Positions 49,401 through 61,085 of a stretch of DNA of 64,000 bases are shown in pieces. The DNA lies in assembly GCA_024305405.1 (NCBI GenBank), contig JAKNDB010000070.1:1124001-1188000 (forward strand). The letters are read 5' to 3'. The notes beneath the pieces are model-generated. The model made no database searches and had not been told where the DNA came from. It saw only the letters and a program-made list of their open reading frames with translations. The position numbers were made by a program, and so were the translations under genes. Origin of the DNA: Dirofilaria immitis. Lineage: Eukaryota; Nematoda; Chromadorea; Rhabditida; Onchocercidae. The number at the start of each line of letters is the position of its first letter. Position 1 is the first letter of the stretch.

Positions 49401-50898
49401 ATCACAATTCTTGTAATTGTGATAAGATTTCTTACAATTTTTTTCTACTATTTAAATGAATATCTGTTGAAATATTTGTTATAAATCATTCCTACTAAAT
49501 ATGTCTTTTATATTATTCAAAATTATATATATATACTGATATTAAGATTCAAATGATAGAACAGACAATACTTCTCGATCTAGTGATTAGAGTTTAATTT
49601 ATCAACTAATTTAAAATGATTTAATTTTTTATAATAATTATTTAAATGAAATTAAAATTTATTAATTAAAGTATAAATTTTTTTTTCAAAATTTTCAAAC
49701 TTTTAATTAAATCAAATCTATCAAATCAATTATTTGTTATTGTAAAAATTTTTAAATTTTAAATTAAATAGTTGAAATAATTTTATATATATAAAATTAA
49801 TGACCTGCTGCTGGTACATAGCGAAGTTCAGCTTTTAAAGCAATTTTTGAACTAACCAATAGCCATGGATTTATTTTAAATAATGCAGCCCAAAAATACA
49901 TCCAATCAAGTCTTGTCCGATGATTCATTATGAAAATTGCTGGTTGATCATAATTAATCATATCACCTGTTACCTTGATTTTTATACCAAATATATATTC
50001 CAAATAAGCCTAAAATGGATAATGATAGATTTTTTTTTACAAAAATTTCTACTTATCAATTATTCATATTATACATATATACATACTGATGGTTAAGATT
50101 CAAATGATTGAATAGACAATACTTCTCGATCTGGTGATCGGGATTTACTTTTTTTTCCAAAATTTTTTCCTTACTGTAAATAGAAGTAATTAATTTGAAA
50201 CAATTACATATTATCCTATGCATATACAATATGAAGTCTTATAAATTTCTCGAGATATACTGTATATATAATTGTAAATATCATAAGTTTCTCGAGATAT
50301 ACTATATATAAAATTGTAAATACTATAAATTTCTCGAGATATACTATATCTAAAATTGTAACTATTGTAAATTTCTCGAGATATACTATATCTAAAATTA
50401 ATTTAACTTGTTGAATTATTCCATTTAATTCAAACTTATATATGAAATAACTTATTATATAATGAGGATTATTATGTTATCCTTTAAATTTGACAGCATA
50501 AATTATTAATATCACACCTTATCCATGTTTATCAGTATTAATTATGCATTTAAACTATTTATCATTTTAAATGAAAAATTAATTAGCAAAAGAATGACTT
50601 CATTGATAATTATCATTTAATCATTAAACTGTTCTGTTTAGAAATTGTCAGGATTATGATAATAATGATAAGGTATGTTTGAGTGTAAATAAAATATTAA
50701 ATGATTAAAACTTACAACAACAGCAATGATCCAGAAACTGATACTTCGATCAATTAACTTACGCCATTGATAATGATTGAAATAAAGTATTGGTAATACT
50801 AGTGTTATTATCAAATTGCCGAGAAATGATGTTGATAAAAGAATTATACCAAAGATAATACCCAATAATGGACGAAAGATATATCGCAAAAGTTCCAT
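46491..50898 (-). CDS. LCLAT1/ACL-8-type lysophospholipid acyltransferase, copy B (frame interrupted)
   Basis: Eight exons: 50716-50898, 49805-50009, 48508-48619, 47679-47828, 47338-47515, 46946-47042, 46727-46830, 46491-46646; about 395 residues if intact. The hydrophobic N-terminus starts MELLRYIFRPLLGIIFGIIL. NHRTRLDWMYFW is the NHx4D acyltransferase box and ILLFPEGTDKTSN is motif III. Exon 5 has IYDVTIAYPINIVQSE. The membrane tail (TLFWLSVTTFWLYHLTFLRF) leads to an end reading FKSKFEQAYS. The first four introns are in the same positions and phases as in copy A; copy B has two further introns. Breaks: one base missing near 48597 (exon 3), one from the T run 47759-47763 (exon 4), and one from the T run 46809-46811 (exon 7). 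An alternative acceptor in exon 3 (AAATCAG, 7 codons in) would restore frame but drop conserved residues. Both catalytic motifs survive. Confidence 0.88.
49145..49635. repeat. Duplicated ~230-bp block in intron 2 of acyltransferase copy B
   Basis: Two diverged direct copies abut. Each has TTTTATCTGATAAC(G/T)AATCTTA, CTATTTAAATGAATA, TTGAAATATTTG(C/T)TATAAAT, a GATCTAGTAAT/GATCTAGTGAT marker and ends TTTAAATTGATTTAATTTTT or similar. A third, partial copy near 50090-50150 has GATTCAAATGATTGAATAGA and CTTCTCGATCTGGTGATC. Confidence 0.8.
50240..50395. repeat. 42-bp tandem repeat with CTCGAG, four copies
   Basis: TTTCTCGAGATATACTATAT recurs with CTCGAG at 50249, 50291, 50333 and 50375, an exact 42-base period. 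It is in intron 1 of acyltransferase copy B. Confidence 0.93.
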
Positions 50899-51029
50899 TC
50901 TGATAATTCTAACTTATATCGTTTCATGTGCATCGATCATTTATATAAAAATTTTTGCTTGTCATTGAAAAAGCTGAAAAAAAAACGAAAAAAAAATTAA
51001 TTATGAATCAACAGAAACGTAATTCTTTT

Positions 51030-51385
51030 CTACATATCATTTTGAATTAATAGAAACATACCGAAGCACGATTCGTTCTACGTATTAATTTGAAGCAACA
51101 GAAACATAATTCTTTCTATGCATCATTTAGAATCAACATAAACGTTATTCTTTCTATGTATTATTCTGAAGTAACAGAAACATAATTCTTTCTATGCATC
51201 ATTTAGAATCAACATAAACGTTATTCTTTCTATGTATTATTCTGAAGTAACAGAAACATAATTCTTTCTATGCATCATTTAGAATCAACATAAACGTTAT
51301 TCTTTCTATGCATTATTCTGAAGCAACATAAACGTAATTCTTTCCACATATCATTCTGAATCAACAGAAACATAATTCGTTTTAC
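51030..51385. repeat. 38-bp units in 76-bp dimers
   Basis: AATCAACATAAACGTTATTC alternates with GAAGTAACAGAAACATAATT, each followed by TTTCTATG(T/C)AT. The dimer marker AATCAACATAAACG falls at 51131, 51207 and 51283, a 76-base period. Flanking units are more diverged. Confidence 0.9.
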
Positions 51386-52559
51386 ATATCATTCATATTT
51401 GATCATTTATGTAAGTAAATATTTCTTAACTTTTTCCATTTCTTTTTCTTTTGTCAGAATTCATTAAGAATTTTGCTCTTCGTTAAATATCATCCTAAAC
51501 AAAAAGTTTCTTTTTTTGGAAAGAAAATATTATTTAAATGCAAATTATTACTATATGATATTTTCCTAATTTTTTACATATCCATTCCGATCAAATTTCA
51601 TAATCTCATATCCATTCCATAAAAAAACTTTTAGAATTGTTTCTACAAATTTTCTTTAAATTTCTTCCTTCTAAGATAAATCCTTTACTATCGTTGTTTC
51701 ATAGTTTTATAATTCAAAAGAAAAAATGCTAGTATTAATGTTTCAGAATTACTTCTATAAAATTTTTCGAAATTCCTTCATTCTATGATATATATACAAT
51801 CAATGTTTTATAGACTGATAAATGAAAAAAATGTTGCTTATCAATGCTTGATAAGTTCTATAATTTTTTACTTATCAAAAAAGTCATTTTCATATAAGGA
51901 AATGAAAGAAAATGATATAAATAACTTTCATTTTATTGATTATTTTTCATTTCAAATTTATCACTGATTAGTTCTTTTCTTAATTTCGATAGTTTGTTTT
52001 GATTGAAATTAATTCGAAAACTTTTGAAAAACATTAATGGAATAAAAAGCCTTAATATTTGATAAATTATTATTTATTATCTTAAGAATATTTGATTCTT
52101 ATCATATCAGTCCATTGATAAATCTTAAATAATCATTAGATGAAAAAATCAAAACTATATTATTTCTTGAACGATTAAAATCATCGTTTATTGCAAAGAT
52201 ATAAATAGAAAATATTTTAAATGATCCATTAATGATCAAGCGCTAGAATTGTGTTAAAGATGATAATGAATGATACATTTCGCTGATAACGTTTATTTAA
52301 TCAAAGATTATTGAATGACCTGATTTTATTCATATAATTGAATTCCTTTCTTCAAATCCATTTCTTTTTTTTTTTTGACATTTTACAACAGTTATATTAT
52401 TCATCGTTTGTACTTTAATTTTTTTACAACTTTTAATTTCTTTGGAATTTGAATTGTTTTTTTTCATTTCATTCCTTGTCTGTGTGAAATGCGATATGTG
52501 ATGAACGAATAAACAAATAAACAAACTAATAAATTATGATTATTTTATAAAGATACGAA

Positions 52560-52925
52560 ACAAAGATATTTATTTTTCCGCATTCGATCTTATCAACTAT
52601 CGTAATCGAATAGTGATTATAAATTGATAATGAGAAAATAAATAAACAAATAAATCAATAAACTGCAATTATTTTATAAATATATAAAAGAAATTTATTT
52701 ATTTTTTTGCATTTGATCTAATCAACTATCGAATAGTGATCATAAATTGATAATGATCATAAATTCGAATAGTGATCATAAATTGATAATGAGAAAATAA
52801 ATAAATCAGTAAGCTACAATTATTTTATAAATATATGAAAGAAAGATTAAATTAAAATAAAATTTATTTATTTTTCTACATTTGATCTTATCAATTATCG
52901 CAGTCGAATAGTGATCATAAGCTGA
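52560..52925. repeat. Degenerate tandem repeat (GAATAGTGATCATAAATTGA)
   Basis: The block TTTGATCTTATCAACTATCG, then GAATAGTGATCATAAATTGA and TAATGAGAAAATAAATAAA, recurs about three times with internal deletions. No coding potential. Confidence 0.75.
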
Positions 52926-53022
52926 TAAAATAAACTTAAAATGTGCATACAATTAATTAAATGAATATTTTTAAATTATATTTCATTGAAAAATATTTTC
53001 CTTAAAAGAAATTTTCATTCAG

Positions 53023-53510
53023 ATGAGAAATACGAAGCGGTCGATATGTTTCGAGAAATTTATGCTCTATTATTTAATGTTAATATAGTATTAACAATGC
53101 AGGTACAAAATAATACCTTAGCTATTAATAAGGTATGCTTAAATTTTGAGTATTACTTTTCATATTTATTATATCAATTTAAAAACGAAAAAAACTGTTC
53201 AATAAAAATTTTAAAAAGTTTCAACAATTTTTAAAATCAACATATAATTTCTAAGATATCTATGATTTTAATCATTAGCCTATGATTATTCTTATCATTA
53301 TTCTAATCATTCCAATCATCGATATAAATTTTAGGATACAATTTTTGTTACTACAGAAAATAATCATAACAAAGTATCAACTTATCATAAAATCATTCGA
53401 ATCATATATGTTAGCATGCTTACATTAACGGGTATCATTGCAACTGTAATGTTCATCCAAAATATTCGTGATTATCAGGTTAGAAAATTAATCTTTCGTT
53501 TCTTTTTTCA

Positions 53511-53554
<44 letters not shown>

Positions 53555-55370
53555 TTGTTTTATCATTTGAAATAGTTTTAGTTTATATGAGTTCCAATTT
53601 GATTAATTGCAATAAATATATTTTATAATATTTTAAATTTAATAACTTGAAAATTTATTTATCAAAAATAATTACAAAATTTGATGAACGTAAATTTGCG
53701 AAATGTATAATTTTAAATACGAAATTGATTAATTGTAATTGTGGATATGATATTACAAAAAAAGAGAGATATTAATTATTTATCAAATGTAGGAACTTTT
53801 TTGACGAATGATAAAAATATAATATCATTGAAATATCATTTTTTTTTTTGGAAAAATCAAGTATAACATTTTCATAAGTTAAGAAGTGGTATAGTTTTAT
53901 TTTTCTATAATTCCGATTACTCATTTCAAATAATTCTTTATTACTAATCATTAATTTAAATTTTCTTTATTCGTATTGCATTTCTATTGATAAGAAATGA
54001 TCATCTCTCTGTTGCATTTCTATTGATAATAAATCATCATCTCTCTGTTGCATTTCTATTGATAAGAAATTATCGATAATAAAATAATTGTTTCCAAATA
54101 AAAGCATGCATATATTTTGAAAATAAAGAAATTTTGATTGCTAAAAATTATATAATTTATCGGTAATTAACTTATCAGTAAATAATATGATAATCATAAA
54201 AGGTAATATAATAGATGACAACGTTTGATTAGCTTTCTCATATTTTAACAAATATTCGACATAATACGATATCTCGTGCAAATTCCCGATACATCATTTA
54301 GATAAAATTATTCTATCTTATCCTCTTTTATTAATCAATATAGATGATCAATATACTTTTATTAATCAATATAGTAGGAAGAATGTTGACCGAAGTAGAG
54401 TTGTTGGTTTTCTGAATTATTTGATGATGATATTTGCATAATGTTAATGTGATACTTATCATTATCACAAAATGAAGAGGGAGAATTTATTACAAATACT
54501 TTGCTATAATTGTTTGAAACAAATTATCACATGTTGATCAGCAGCTATGATTGATTGTTAGATCAATTCGGGATAGTGATGCAAATTACCGATACACCAA
54601 ACGTAATTAAGTTGCAGTGTATCCAAGAACAATTTCGTTCAAAATCTCGTTCACCTGAATCGACTATTCAATCATCTACTACTCTTACGGATCCAGAAAA
54701 TAATGAAAAGAAGAAAAAGGACTTCGTTATTTCCACTAATTCAAACATATCGGAGCATAATACGGAATTGGATCCAGTAAGGTTTGTAAGAAAATTTCAA
54801 GATATCAGTTCGAAATTCATCAATCTAACAATATCTTGATAACTGATAATAATAATGTGTAATAATATAATTCAGAAATCGATTGATTTCCCAACATTGA
54901 TACCTTCAAAATCTCGAAAAGAATCTCGAAATAGTGCTGGACAAGATGACAATCATTACAACAAGGTGGTTCTTTTTCCAATAAAGTAAATTTACATAAA
55001 GCAGTAATTGTTCCGTCATTTATGATTGGGAATATTATGAGAATACTGCTAATGCTGATATAAGTGATAAAAGTGATTAGCATTGCAAGGCATCATTGGC
55101 GCAATAAAATTTTGTAACGAAATTTTAGAAAAGAATAAATTGTAGAAAAATTTCAGCTTAAATATTTTATTCAAAAAAAAATTAATATAAATTATAATAT
55201 TAATATAAATTTAGCTACCTGTTTACTTTATTTCGCAAAAATCAATAATTGCATGTTTATATACATAAATATAATCATGGTAATTTTCTAATTTTTAGAT
55301 ACCATCAGTGCGAAAATATCGACCTGGATTGGATGAAGTCGAAATGATGCGTCATGGTCTGGTCGACTAG
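53023..55370 (+). CDS. Unrecognised membrane protein, 5' end not found
   Basis: Visible exons: 53023-53132, 53335-53478, 54562-54781, 54876-54965, 55299-55370. The first enters in phase 1, so at least one upstream exon is missing from this model. Exon 1 has EKYEAVDMFREIYALLFNVN, and exon 2 a hydrophobic stretch IIYVSMLTLTGIIATVMFIQ that is probably membrane-spanning. Exon 3 is polar and Ser-rich (SKSRSPESTIQSSTTLTD, then a Lys run), so a cytosolic or lumenal tail is likely. Exons 4-5 end SKSRKESRNSAGQDDN and RKYRPGLDEVEMMRHGLVD. Exon 3 appears to lack one base at each end (GGG near 54570 and AA at 54779-54780); with these restored all phases agree. I do not recognise the family. The tail is predicted to be disordered and positively charged. 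Type I versus II orientation cannot be decided without the N-terminus. Confidence 0.6.
53515..53551. repeat. (TC)n microsatellite
   Basis: About 18 CT dinucleotides in the intron between exons 2 and 3 of the membrane-protein gene. Confidence 0.95.
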
Positions 55371-55484
55371 TTAGTTATCTTCTGAAAATTATATTTTTGA
55401 TTCTGAAAAAGAAACATCAAATCTTCATGGTCTAATCGATTAGTCAGTTATCTTCTGAAAATTATATTTTTGATTCTGAAAAAA
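55352..55484. repeat. 73-bp duplication spanning the end of the membrane-protein gene
   Basis: TCATGGTCTGGTCGACTAGT at 55352 recurs as TCATGGTCTAATCGATTAGT at 55425, followed in both by CAGTTATCTTCTGAAAAT-like sequence. The first copy includes the last codons and stop; the second lies in the presumed 3' UTR and would encode nearly the same residues and a stop in frame with its own copy. Confidence 0.9.
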
Positions 55485-56629
55485 CAGCTATCAATAGTAT
55501 CTGTGCTGTTATCATTTCATAGAAATTTTTCAAAAATTGAAAATGAAAAGCAAAAAAATGAGATATAATATTTTCCAGTGATTGTTTACGAGTAACGTCG
55601 CCAGAAAAAGTATTACAGCAACACATATAATAGAAAAATGATTTAAATGAAAACAAATCGATAAATTTTTACCGCAGGCTGGATCAGCTCGAAATGTTTT
55701 CAGTTATTCCGAATAAATTCATAAAACAATTTAAATGAATTTTAAATAAATCTGTCTTTTTTTCTTTACAAATTTACGAATCTTTCAAGTGTTATAGAAT
55801 GGCTCATAAAAGTAGAAATGATTAAATGTAAAAGTATACTCTTCCAGATAACATTATAGGAACAAAATTTTGGTATTAAGTGTACATAAACCTAATTTCT
55901 TAGCAAAATTCATGCAATTTCGAATGAATCTTCGACAAATATACATACAATTATAATTATTACATTTTCTAATATTATGCTATTGAATACATGTGCATAA
56001 CAAAACAGTGAAAAAGTCTTATTATTAAGCTGTCAAAAATCAAGGTAAATTCAAGCGCCAGTTAGATTGCCGACAACTAAAAAACGATATAATTGACATT
56101 AAATCTTTCCAAAACTAATCACGAATAACCAAACAAACTTTATCACCATTTCAAACAGTTTTCAAGAGCTTAAAATATGTGAATGAAATCTTCCTGAAAT
56201 AAAATTATGATTAAAGTTTGTTAAAAAATTAAAAGAAATGGATATCTGGGGACAATGATCATTGATTTAATATTTCATCTAATTAATATCCGACTAATCC
56301 TTTTACCTCAATAATTTTTGCGGAAGCAGTCTTCTAAAAGAATTTCCGCAACAACTTCTTTCTCCTTCCCTTTTTTACAACTTTCCTTTAGAACCAGTCA
56401 ACCATTACCATGATTGATATTGCTACCGATTATGTATGTGATATGGGTTTGCTGAAAGAGGTTTATATTGCCAATTACTAGCTTCAATCAATCACTAATC
56501 AGATTACTATCCCCAGTGCTATTATGACCTTTATATTTCATAACAAACAATTCGAATAAAATTTTGAAATTCAAATACATAAAACAAATTGAAATCGCAA
56601 GAAGATTTCTAAAACGAATAAATACGTTA
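55371..56629. other. Convergent intergenic region
   Basis: About 1.26 kb between the 3' ends of the membrane-protein and otubain genes. Apart from the 73-base duplication at its left edge, I see no exon or repeat. Confidence 0.55.
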
Positions 56630-59054
56630 TTATGCTTTGTAAATGATATCATAATGACCCGGCCGATACAGAAAGAAATGTTTTGGTAGCTTCTTATCGA
56701 CAATAAAATCATAAAACCAGCCATGATGTGGTGCTGCTGTTCGATCCATATACTCGATACGAATTGATACCCTGCAAATCATTCATTTTGTGCTTACAGT
56801 TTGGCTGAAACTATCGTAATTTAATTTCCATTTATCAAAAATATATTAACAGTGATTTGAGATTCATTCCCACTTCCACCAAGAAGTCAAAGCAGCTTCC
56901 TGTTTCACTGAATCTGTAAATGGGAAAATGAACTTTTTGGTCACCCATATTTCTCCTGCAGCAAAAGAAACATTGAATCTTCAGATTGATTTATGTATCC
57001 GGCCTTACTGCAAATAACTAGAAGAAATTATTCCTTAAATATATACAGAATATTAACAAATAAATACCTATAGCTTTGGTTAAAGCAATAATTGCTAAGT
57101 GATCGCAATCTTTGAACATTGGTTCTATTTCGGATTGACAAAACTGCTCCATGGTACGACCACCGTCAATGAAACCTTCATAATCAGCAGCATTTTCTCG
57201 CAAATAACCGGATGTGATTAATCTGAAGTATAGAAACTTCATTAACAATAAATTTTAAGGCTGCTTGATATCTCACCGCAAAATTTCAATGTTCAATTTC
57301 TGCAACCTGACAGCAAAGACATTTCGCATTTTGTAGATTAACGCAGAAAAATAAATGCATGTAGGACATTACAGGACTCTTTTAGAAACAATATTTGACG
57401 TGCGGCTAATCTCTCACAAACATAAAAATATCTACAAAGAATTATTCAAAAAAGATGGAAACCTGAAGAAAGTTACGTAGTAATTTGAGCGGCCTTCTTC
57501 ATTCAAAGCTTCTACAAGCAAATCTTCATTATATTTCGCCGCTGCAATATCATCCAACAATTCATCGAACTGAATGAGTTATTACTTTTTGAAAATATTT
57601 GACAGAATCCAAGTGAGAAATTAAAAAAGTTCAAAGAATATAAACATGAAATTATTTAACACAAAACCCAAAAAACTCCTTTCAGGAATGATTTGTGCAT
57701 TTGTCTCTTTCATCCAAATAAATAAACATTCGTTTTTTTGATATTAATTCATATGACCCTTTTAAAATGTTGAGATTCCGTAAAAAAGTTATACCCAATC
57801 ACAAAAATCATTCGTAGTGAATTCTGAAATCCAAGTTTCGTTAAACGATGCCGCCACTCTTTACACACTTTAGTGAACCTTCAATGAGCAAAGATTTCTT
57901 GAAACCAACACTTTGACATATTTGTAAAAAATGATGGTAAAGTTAATTAATTTCTAATTGTAAAAAATACCTAATCAATTCATCTGCATCATTTAGAATA
58001 CTCTCTAGCTGAGCACAAAGAAGAGCCTGATAGAAACAGCAACCGTCACCACGAATACGACGTAGAGAACTATATACTTTCGCGAGTTCCTGAAAATTTG
58101 ATTCCGCTATTTACATTTTGAGAAGAAAGAATCGTTTTGTGAATATTGCAAAGTGTATTGCAACCACAATTTGCAGCATACTTTTTGATATAAGAGACCT
58201 CATATATTCGAAACGTGAATAATTGGTAAAATGTCATTATCAATTCCTTCTAAACTAATTTCCTGATTACCTTGGATTTTTGATAATATTCGGCACTTTT
58301 GTCTCGATCATATTCATTTAAAAGAACATTAATTGATTCCTTCTGAGCGATCAGCGCTTGTTCTTTCCTCACCTGAATCGTCCTTTTACAATATCATTTC
58401 CCTTTTCAATAAAAAGAAAAAATAAAAAAATCCACCAATACTATGATAAGAATATATATTACGGTAGATATATATAATATTATAGTAGAATAACAATTCA
58501 AAACATATTACTCCCTGATAAACCCAAATTCAACATCTCGAAAAATTTTAAAGCAAAATAAAGCAGTTTAAAATGATACTCTAACTATAATCATCAATTC
58601 ATGAAAGAATCTACATTGCGTTTGTAATATACGGAGTACATATTTATATATATACATATTTTACTATTATTTTTTTGTTTATATTAAATAAACATAATAT
58701 GTTTATAATATCTGTCTTATATAACTGTAACCCTTTCATTTGAAGATATAAATACAATAAGAAACTTCTCACTTTAACAAAAAGTATAAGTATTTTCTCT
58801 TCCAAATTTGCAAGAAAATTCTGCAACTAAAGGCTCACTTTCTTTCAGTTCTACGTAATATAATCATTCAACAATAGTAATATCTTTAAAATTAATTTAT
58901 ATGTTTAATTTACTTCGTCTTCAATTTCTTTCTTCTGTCTGTTAATCTGCTCGATCAATGTTGCACCGTTCATTGTCAGCTGTTGATCTACTGAATCTGC
59001 CTCCTCACTTTCATTACTTTTAATAGCTTCTTTCACTTCATCAAGGTTTGGCAT
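56630..59054 (-). CDS. otub-1: Otubain (OTU-family deubiquitinase, OTUB1/2 type)
   Basis: Eight exons: 58914-59054, 58271-58372, 57971-58089, 57795-57878, 57463-57569, 57068-57222, 56874-56955, 56630-56771; about 310 residues against 271 in human OTUB1. Otubains cleave Lys48-linked ubiquitin and can block E2 enzymes. The start follows TTTTCAGAT, a likely trans-splice site. The N-terminus is acidic and helical (MPNLDEVKEAIKSNESEE). The catalytic loop is LRRIRGDGCCFYQALL (Asp, and Cys in the DGxC position). Downstream blocks are YYVTFFRLITSGYLRENAAD, GFIDGGRTMEQFCQSEIEPM, DHLAIIALTKAIG, RIEYMDRTAAPHHGWF and the His box YRPGHYDIIYKA. One base is missing at 57826 in exon 4; adding it gives LGFPEFTTNDFCDW. 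Exon 7 (82 nt) inserts about 27 residues, EIWVTKKFIFPFTD and onward, into the conserved core, and phase requires it. Confidence 0.95.
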
Positions 59055-59659
59055 ATCTGAAAATGGAAAAAAATTAACTCAGCTTCTTATATCTTATTAA
59101 CCAATAATTTAAAAGGCAAATTGTAATGAAAATATATATAATCAAAGATCGACAATCAATAAATTATTTAATCGACTTAGCAGCAATGAAATAAATAATA
59201 AATCATTTGTATAAACAGACTGATACGCTGATTATTCAATCAAATAGCAAATACAAGAATAAATACAAGTGCAGAAAATTATAGCACATTTCAATGGCTA
59301 ACTTCCAGGTCAAATCCGAGATTACGAACTCATCTCGAGAAATCTCAATACCTAACAGGATAAACCAGAGAATAATTAGAACAACAGAGATTTTTATCTT
59401 CTCACCCACAAACATTTTCTTTGCTCATTTTGAAAATTTCCGGATCAGTGGGAAATTTTTTTTCCAATCATGTGAAAGAGGGGATGGAGTCAGAGATTTT
59501 ATGCAATTATCAAAGCTTCTGCTTAATCAAGCTAGAATTCTGCATGAATATCTAGGATTCAGAAAGAGTTGAAAGGACGTATAATTATCTGAGATTCCAT
59601 GCGGTTACCATTTACAATTTCCAAAGAATCTTGTACAATCGCGAAGAATTCTGTACGAT

Positions 59660-60060
59660 CATCGAGTATTATCATTTGGGAATTTGAGTGATTAGAAAGG
59701 ATTCTATATGATCCCTGAGGATTCTTTACAATCAATCATTTGGAATTCTATATAGTTAATGTTACAATCATCTAGGATTCGGAATTCTATATTACATGGA
59801 GGTATTTTGTATGATTATCTAGAATTCTATATGATGATTGCTCAAAGATTCTATATAATCATCTAGAATTCTGGTCACAGAGAATTTTTCATGATCTTGA
59901 GGATTCACCTGAAACCCTGCATGACATGATTGTCCTATCACATGACAATTCTATATATTCTAGAAATCTGTTTGTCCATAAACAATTTTCATATGATCAC
60001 CAAGGATTCGGTATAACTGGGATTCTATATGATCATCTAGAATTCTTTATGATCACAAAA
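59660..60060. repeat. Degenerate GATTCTATATGATCATCTAG repeat field
   Basis: Variants of GGATTCTATATGATCATCTA and GAATTCTATATGATTATC recur at irregular 25-45-base spacing. The copies are diverged, and no reading frame is maintained. Confidence 0.65.
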
Positions 60061-60727
60061 ATTTCACATAATGATCGAAAATATCGCATAATTTTGCTAC
60101 AACTTGATATTGTAAATTTCATTTATCTAGAATATTTTAAAAAAAAAAAGAATCTATGAAATTTCTCAGTTATTTTTGCGATTAACAAATAATAAATAAT
60201 CGTGATGATAAATAAATATTACGTCATATACAAATACGTATTCTTATGCGTACGCTAATAAACAAACAATAATTTAACGAAAAATTATTAATTAATCATA
60301 CAAATACAGGATATTTTAAAGAATGCGGAATATTTCTCATTACGATTCTGAACTGCTGCAATTCAGACATTAAATAAATATAAGGACAAAATTACCTGAA
60401 ATGTTTCATATTTCTTTAATTTCTTTTTTTTTCCTCACTTTCTCTCTTTTCTTCATATTAAAATTTAATTATTAGCTATGAGAATATAATCTGAAATGTC
60501 TCATATTGATTTTTTTATTTCAACAAAATAATAATTAGTTTTAGGATGCGAAAGATTTATAAGAACATTGTCTCAAATAATAGTTTGATAATTAAATTTA
60601 ATGGAAAAAAAAAAGAAAAATTGTTTGCTATATTTTTAAGCCATTAACTATTACTAAAAATTGAAACTAAATTCTTTATATTATATGAAAAATGATTTTT
60701 TTTTGTAAATTTTAGCCGCAAAAAAAT

Positions 60728-61085
60728 AGAAATCAGATGAATTAGAAATTAAGAAATCAAAAAAATTGAGAAATTAGAAATCAGATGAGTTAGAAATTAA
60801 GAAATCAAAAAAAATTGAGAAGTTAGAAATCAGATGAGTTAGAAATTAAGAAATCAAGAAAAATTGGGAAGTTAGAAATCAGATGAATTAGAAACTAAGA
60901 TATCAAAAAAAAAAATTGAGAAGTTAGAAATCAGATGAATTAGAAACTAAGAAATCAAAAAAAAATTGAGAAATTAGAAATCAGATGAATTAGAAACTAA
61001 GATATCAAGAAAAAAAATTGGGAAGTTAGAGATCAGATGAGTTAGAAATTAAGAAATCAAAAAAATTGAGAAATTAGAAATCAAG
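60728..61085. repeat. 49-bp tandem repeat, about seven copies
   Basis: AGAAATCAGATGAATTAGAA, then ATTAAGAAATCAAAAAAATT and GAGAAATT, repeats with TCAGATGA near 60733, 60781, 60830, 60879, 60930, 60979 and 61032. Spacing is 48-53 bases, varying through the A run. Confidence 0.9.

Larger units (their letters stand above)
50899..53022. other. Repeat-rich intergenic region
   Basis: Lies between the start of acyltransferase copy B and the first visible exon of the membrane-protein gene. The 5' exon(s) of the latter should be here, but I could not identify one with confidence. ATGAATATTTTTAAATTA near 52960 opens a short frame that closes before the acceptor. Two repeat arrays occupy part of it. 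Confidence 0.5.
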
